Part shown: in pieces, positions 14,569 to 16,963 of the stretch
How the letters are laid out: every line of letters starts with the position of its first letter
Numbering within the stretch: the first letter of the stretch is position 1
Source: CAKOSP01 sp964549115
Lineage (GTDB): Bacteria; Bacillota_I; Bacilli_A; RF39; UBA660
Direction of reading: 5' to 3'
Assembly: GCA_964549115.1 (NCBI GenBank)
Contig: CAZJTX010000016.1
Span: forward strand, 1-16,963
DNA length: 16,963 nucleotides
Program-made: the position numbers and the translations under genes
Notes under the pieces: model-generated
What the model was told of the DNA's origin: nothing
Database searches by the model: none
The model's input: only the letters and a program-made list of their open reading frames with translations

Positions 14569-15196
14569 TTTTCAACCTTTTCTTTAATTCCTTATAATTA
14601 GGACAAGCTTGACCAACTAATTCCCAAAACTTCTTACTATGATTAGGTTCATAAAAATGACACATCTCATGTATTATTACATAATCAATTACATCTAAAT
14701 CTTTTTTTAGTAAATCACTATTTAATGTAATTGTGTTATTTTTAAGGTTACAAACACCCCATCTAGTTTTCATTTTTCTTACTTTAAGTTTAAAATCTGG
14801 TATGCTAGAAAAACATTTTTTACAAATATCTATTTCACCTGTAAAAACTTTTAAACATTCACTTTTCCAAAATGTTTCTAACATTTTATCATCTTTTGTA
14901 TAAACATAATTGTCTTTAAATCCGACTTTTTCTAAAGAAGGATGATACTTAACTATATATTCTTTTCCTAAATAAAAGAATTTATTATTATATTCATTTA
15001 ACTCTTTTTGTTTTAAATATAATTTATATAGTTCACTCTCTTTTTCTTTAATACTTTTTATTACTTCTTTTTCTTTCATGTTAAAAGGAGAAGATACGAC
15101 TAATTCATTCTTCTCATTAAAACGATAAATTATATTTTTAATATTTTTATAATTTATTAATACTTTTACTTCGACATCGTTAATTTTTATTAACAT
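14549..15196 (-). CDS. YgjP-like (DUF45) zinc metalloprotease-type protein
   Basis: 215 residues. The signature is the C-terminal zinc site HEMCHFYEPNHSKKFWELV: HExxH plus a following H-x3-FW, preceded by TRWGVCNLKNNTITLNSDL. This arrangement is typical of the YgjP/DUF45 (M48/SprT-like) group. The N-terminal 100 residues are Lys-rich with a helical linker. No signal peptide or membrane helix is seen, so it is cytoplasmic. Its substrate is unknown. The start overlaps the mscL stop by one base (TAATG), with AAGGAAA upstream. It may be coupled to mscL and the methyltransferase for expression only. Confidence 0.88.
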   Translation of the reverse strand: MLIKINDVEVKVLINYKNIKNIIYRFNEKNELVVSSPFNMKEKEVIKSIKEKESELYKLYLKQKELNEYNNKFFYLGKEYIVKYHPSLEKVGFKDNYVYTKDDKMLETFWKSECLKVFTGEIDICKKCFSSIPDFKLKVRKMKTRWGVCNLKNNTITLNSDLLKKDLDVIDYVIIHEMCHFYEPNHSKKFWELVGQACPNYKELKKRLKNGYKKH

Positions 15197-15570
15197 TATT
15201 TTCCTTTTTTAAGTAAGTCTCTAATTTCTTCTAATGCTTTAACTTCTTCACTTTTAACAGGTTTAGCTGGTTTTTCTTCTTCTTTTTTCATAAATCTATT
15301 AATTAATTTAATAAACATGAATATAGCAAACGCTATTATTAGGAAATCAAATACACTTTGTAAAAACATCCCATAAGCTATTCTTGTATCTTTAAATGTA
15401 ATAGCTAATCCCGAAAAATCAACTCCACCTAATATTAAACCTATTAACGGAGTAAATATATTTTCAACTAAGCTTGATACAATACTAGAAAAAGCTGCTC
15501 CTATAATAACTCCAACTGCTAGGTCTAAAACGTTACCTCTTGCTATGAATTTTTTGAATTCTTCTATCAT
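15196..15570 (-). CDS. mscL: Large-conductance mechanosensitive channel
   Basis: 124 residues. It forms a homopentameric pore that opens under membrane tension to release solutes on hypo-osmotic shock. Features: an amphipathic N-terminal helix EEFKKFIARGNVLDLAVGVIIG, the pore helix TM1 with AFSSIVSSLVENIFTPLIGLI, a periplasmic-type loop, TM2 (FLQSVFDFLIIAFAIFMFIKLIN) and a charged cytoplasmic bundle. ATG at 15570 is preferred to GTG at 15579 because GAGGTGA lies five bases before it. It is the first gene of the chain leading to trmD. Confidence 0.96.
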   Translation of the reverse strand: MIEEFKKFIARGNVLDLAVGVIIGAAFSSIVSSLVENIFTPLIGLILGGVDFSGLAITFKDTRIAYGMFLQSVFDFLIIAFAIFMFIKLINRFMKKEEEKPAKPVKSEEVKALEEIRDLLKKGK

Positions 15571-15598
15571 AATAATCACCTCATATATATTTTATCAT

Positions 15599-15604
15599 AT
15601 TATA
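15599..15604 (-). promoter_or_regulatory. Possible -10 box for the mscL operon
   Basis: On the minus strand TATAAT lies 28 bases before the mscL start, just after the terminator of the upstream gene. A second candidate, TGATAAAAT, lies slightly closer. No clear -35 element. The operon needs a promoter in this 60-base gap. Confidence 0.4.
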
Positions 15605-15633
15605 AAAAATAAAAAAGTCTTTGAAAAAAGACT
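15605..15633 (-). terminator. Rho-independent terminator after the DUF6273-like gene
   Basis: A perfect 7-bp stem AGTCTTT/AAAGACT (15633-15627 with 15622-15616 on the minus strand) and loop TTTC, followed by a T-rich tract. It begins four bases after the stop codon at 15639-15637. Confidence 0.85.
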
Positions 15634-15636
15634 CTT

Positions 15637-16963
15637 TTAATACGATTCGAATAGTTTAAATTCATTATAAGTATCAGAATCAAATGCTTTTAATATTATT
15701 TCATTTGTATTAATACCTTGGAATTTCAATTTACCTCTAGTTAAATAACCGGCAAAATGATTTTTCCCTAACCAAACACCTATCCAGTTATGATCCTTAT
15801 TATCGATAGTTAATGTATAACTTTTTGTCGTCAGTGAACTCGGTAATATATATGACTTAGCATATTTTAAATCCTCAGGAGCTAATTGATAAGGATGAGC
15901 CACACTTCCCTTGTTTAAAGTAAGTCTTCTAATTTCCGCCCACTCTGTTATAAGAGGTGTTGTATTAACACTACCAAGTAATAATCTCATATTGTTTTTA
16001 TATAAACCAGGTAATGATTTAGTTAATTTAGTAAATGTATTTGCATTCCAGTTACCCATAGATCCAAAAGATGAATTCCCGTCAGTAGATGATATATAAT
16101 AGTTATAAGAAAATGCCGTACCATTTCCTCTACCTTCCATACTAAATGTCATATCCTCAGTAACATTAATAATATATTTTACATTTTGTAAATATCCATA
16201 TCTTCCACTTGCTGTTATAGGTACAGCTCTATGTATTATATCTTTATCTTCATACCTAACAGAAGCTGTAGTGTTTCCAGCCCAACTAGCTGGAATATTA
16301 AAGTCCTCGTTTTGAGTACCTAATAAATAATTTCGCCCCACAAAATCTTGTACTGTAGTAGCAATATCTCCTAAGCTTCCGAACGACACAGTTGTATCAT
16401 TCTTGTATAAAAATTGATCAAATCTATAAGGGTTATTCCAAGAACCATCACCAACTATAGTAGTACCTGGTTCTAAACTTAGTGAAATAACGGGGCGCAC
16501 ACCTTGAGTATTGTGCGCAATGAAGGATTGCACAAAGCCGGACGAACTTACGATGTACTCAAAAACAAGATTAGTATCTACAGTACACGGCGATACCAAC
16601 CAATAATATTGGTTGGTATATAAGTAATAAGAACTATTTGCTGTTGTTCTATATCCTCCTGCTAATGTAGCTTCATCTGCTGTTAGTAGTCCTATTGGGT
16701 TGGTTAGTTTTCCATTTCCTATTATTGTATCATCTACTGTATATCTATCTTCTTTATCTGTACATATTAATTTAGGTGTGTTTGTTGTATTTAATCTTCT
16801 ATATACATCTGAATACTTTGAGGCGCTTGGTAGTCCTATCGGGGTCCAACTATCTGTAATAAATCCCCTATCATTACACACTACAAAATCACTTAAATAC
16901 TCTTCATAAGATGATAGGTTATTTGTATACCATGTATCTAGTTTGGATTTTATTGTACTACTT
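15637..16963 (-). CDS. C-terminal part of a large surface protein with a DUF6273-like domain (5' end outside window)
   Basis: The frame stays open to the right edge; no start is needed at the GTG at 16881, because the upstream residues (KLDTWYTNNLSSYEEYLSDF) continue the same domain. 441 residues are visible. The first 160 match the pattern I associate with DUF6273: WYTNNL, VCNDRG, IGLLTADEATLAGGY, YLYTNQYYWLVSPC and GVRPVISL, then a GDGSWNNPY ending. The remaining 280 residues are rich in Asn, Thr, Tyr and Ser, with likely beta strands and no cysteines of note. In related low-GC gut bacteria such domains are often attached to an N-terminal prepilin-type or lipoprotein anchor, which would lie outside this window. 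It is probably extracellular; the function is unknown. Confidence 0.75.
   Translation of the reverse strand, partial: SSTIKSKLDTWYTNNLSSYEEYLSDFVVCNDRGFITDSWTPIGLPSASKYSDVYRRLNTTNTPKLICTDKEDRYTVDDTIIGNGKLTNPIGLLTADEATLAGGYRTTANSSYYLYTNQYYWLVSPCTVDTNLVFEYIVSSSGFVQSFIAHNTQGVRPVISLSLEPGTTIVGDGSWNNPYRFDQFLYKNDTTVSFGSLGDIATTVQDFVGRNYLLGTQNEDFNIPASWAGNTTASVRYEDKDIIHRAVPITASGRYGYLQNVKYIINVTEDMTFSMEGRGNGTAFSYNYYISSTDGNSSFGSMGNWNANTFTKLTKSLPGLYKNNMRLLLGSVNTTPLITEWAEIRRLTLNKGSVAHPYQLAPEDLKYAKSYILPSSLTTKSYTLTIDNKDHNWIGVWLGKNHFAGYLTRGKLKFQGINTNEIILKAFDSDTYNEFKLFESY

Noticed and set aside
15637..16881. DUF6273-like gene starting at GTG 16881
   Set aside because: The frame is open to the right edge and upstream residues continue the same domain, so this codon is internal.
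1..16963. CRISPR arrays, insertion sequences, tRNA or rRNA genes
   Set aside because: No regularly spaced direct repeats, transposase frames, terminal inverted repeats, tRNA or rRNA signatures were seen.

Overview
The window is very AT-rich (roughly three quarters A+T by eye) and comes from a Gram-positive-type, low-GC bacterium. It carries a D-Ala-D-Ala carboxypeptidase locus, type I signal peptidase, a lipoprotein, a prepilin-like surface protein, strong GGAGG/AGGTGA ribosome binding sites and TATAAT promoters. TGA is used as a stop (rimM and the TrmH-family gene end in TGA), so the mycoplasma code does not apply. Together with a ThyX-type thymidylate synthase and a DUF6273-like surface protein, this points to an uncultured, probably anaerobic or gut-associated Bacillota lineage, for example RF39-like Bacilli. 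That placement is inference.

Layout, left to right; everything is on the minus strand except thyX. Positions 1-2133: a membrane-anchored beta protein, a large prepilin-type surface protein and the first codons of a third gene, apparently one operon. 2187-3503: a D-Ala-D-Ala carboxypeptidase gene broken by an in-frame TAA ten codons before its catalytic serine. 3593-4820: thyX (plus strand), an enlarged ThyX protein, with a convergent terminator shared with mgtA. 4857-7892: lipoprotein plus P-type Mg2+ ATPase. 7908-9299: COG2509-type flavoprotein. 9329-10258: carbamate kinase. 10318-11283: lepB and rplS, with a structured rplS leader and a strong promoter. 11285-12347: a roughly 500-nt structured RNA with its own near-consensus promoter, followed directly by a four-helix membrane protein. 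12351-15570: a tight chain mscL, YgjP-like metalloprotease, TrmH-family methyltransferase, rimM, trmD and a small hypothetical gene, with overlaps of up to 20 bases. 15616-16963: the 3' part of a large DUF6273-like surface protein that runs off the right edge.

The most interesting system is the long RNA plus membrane protein at 11285-12347. The gene order (large structured RNA immediately upstream of a small four-helix protein with a KKAKGAK loop and DUF21/CorB-like character) matches OLE RNA and its partner OapA, a membrane ribonucleoprotein linked to Mg2+ homeostasis and stress. The RNA assignment rests on synteny, promoter, end-pairing helices and composition, not on an alignment; if it is not OLE it is a large unassigned structured RNA. 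The second notable point is the interrupted carboxypeptidase gene.
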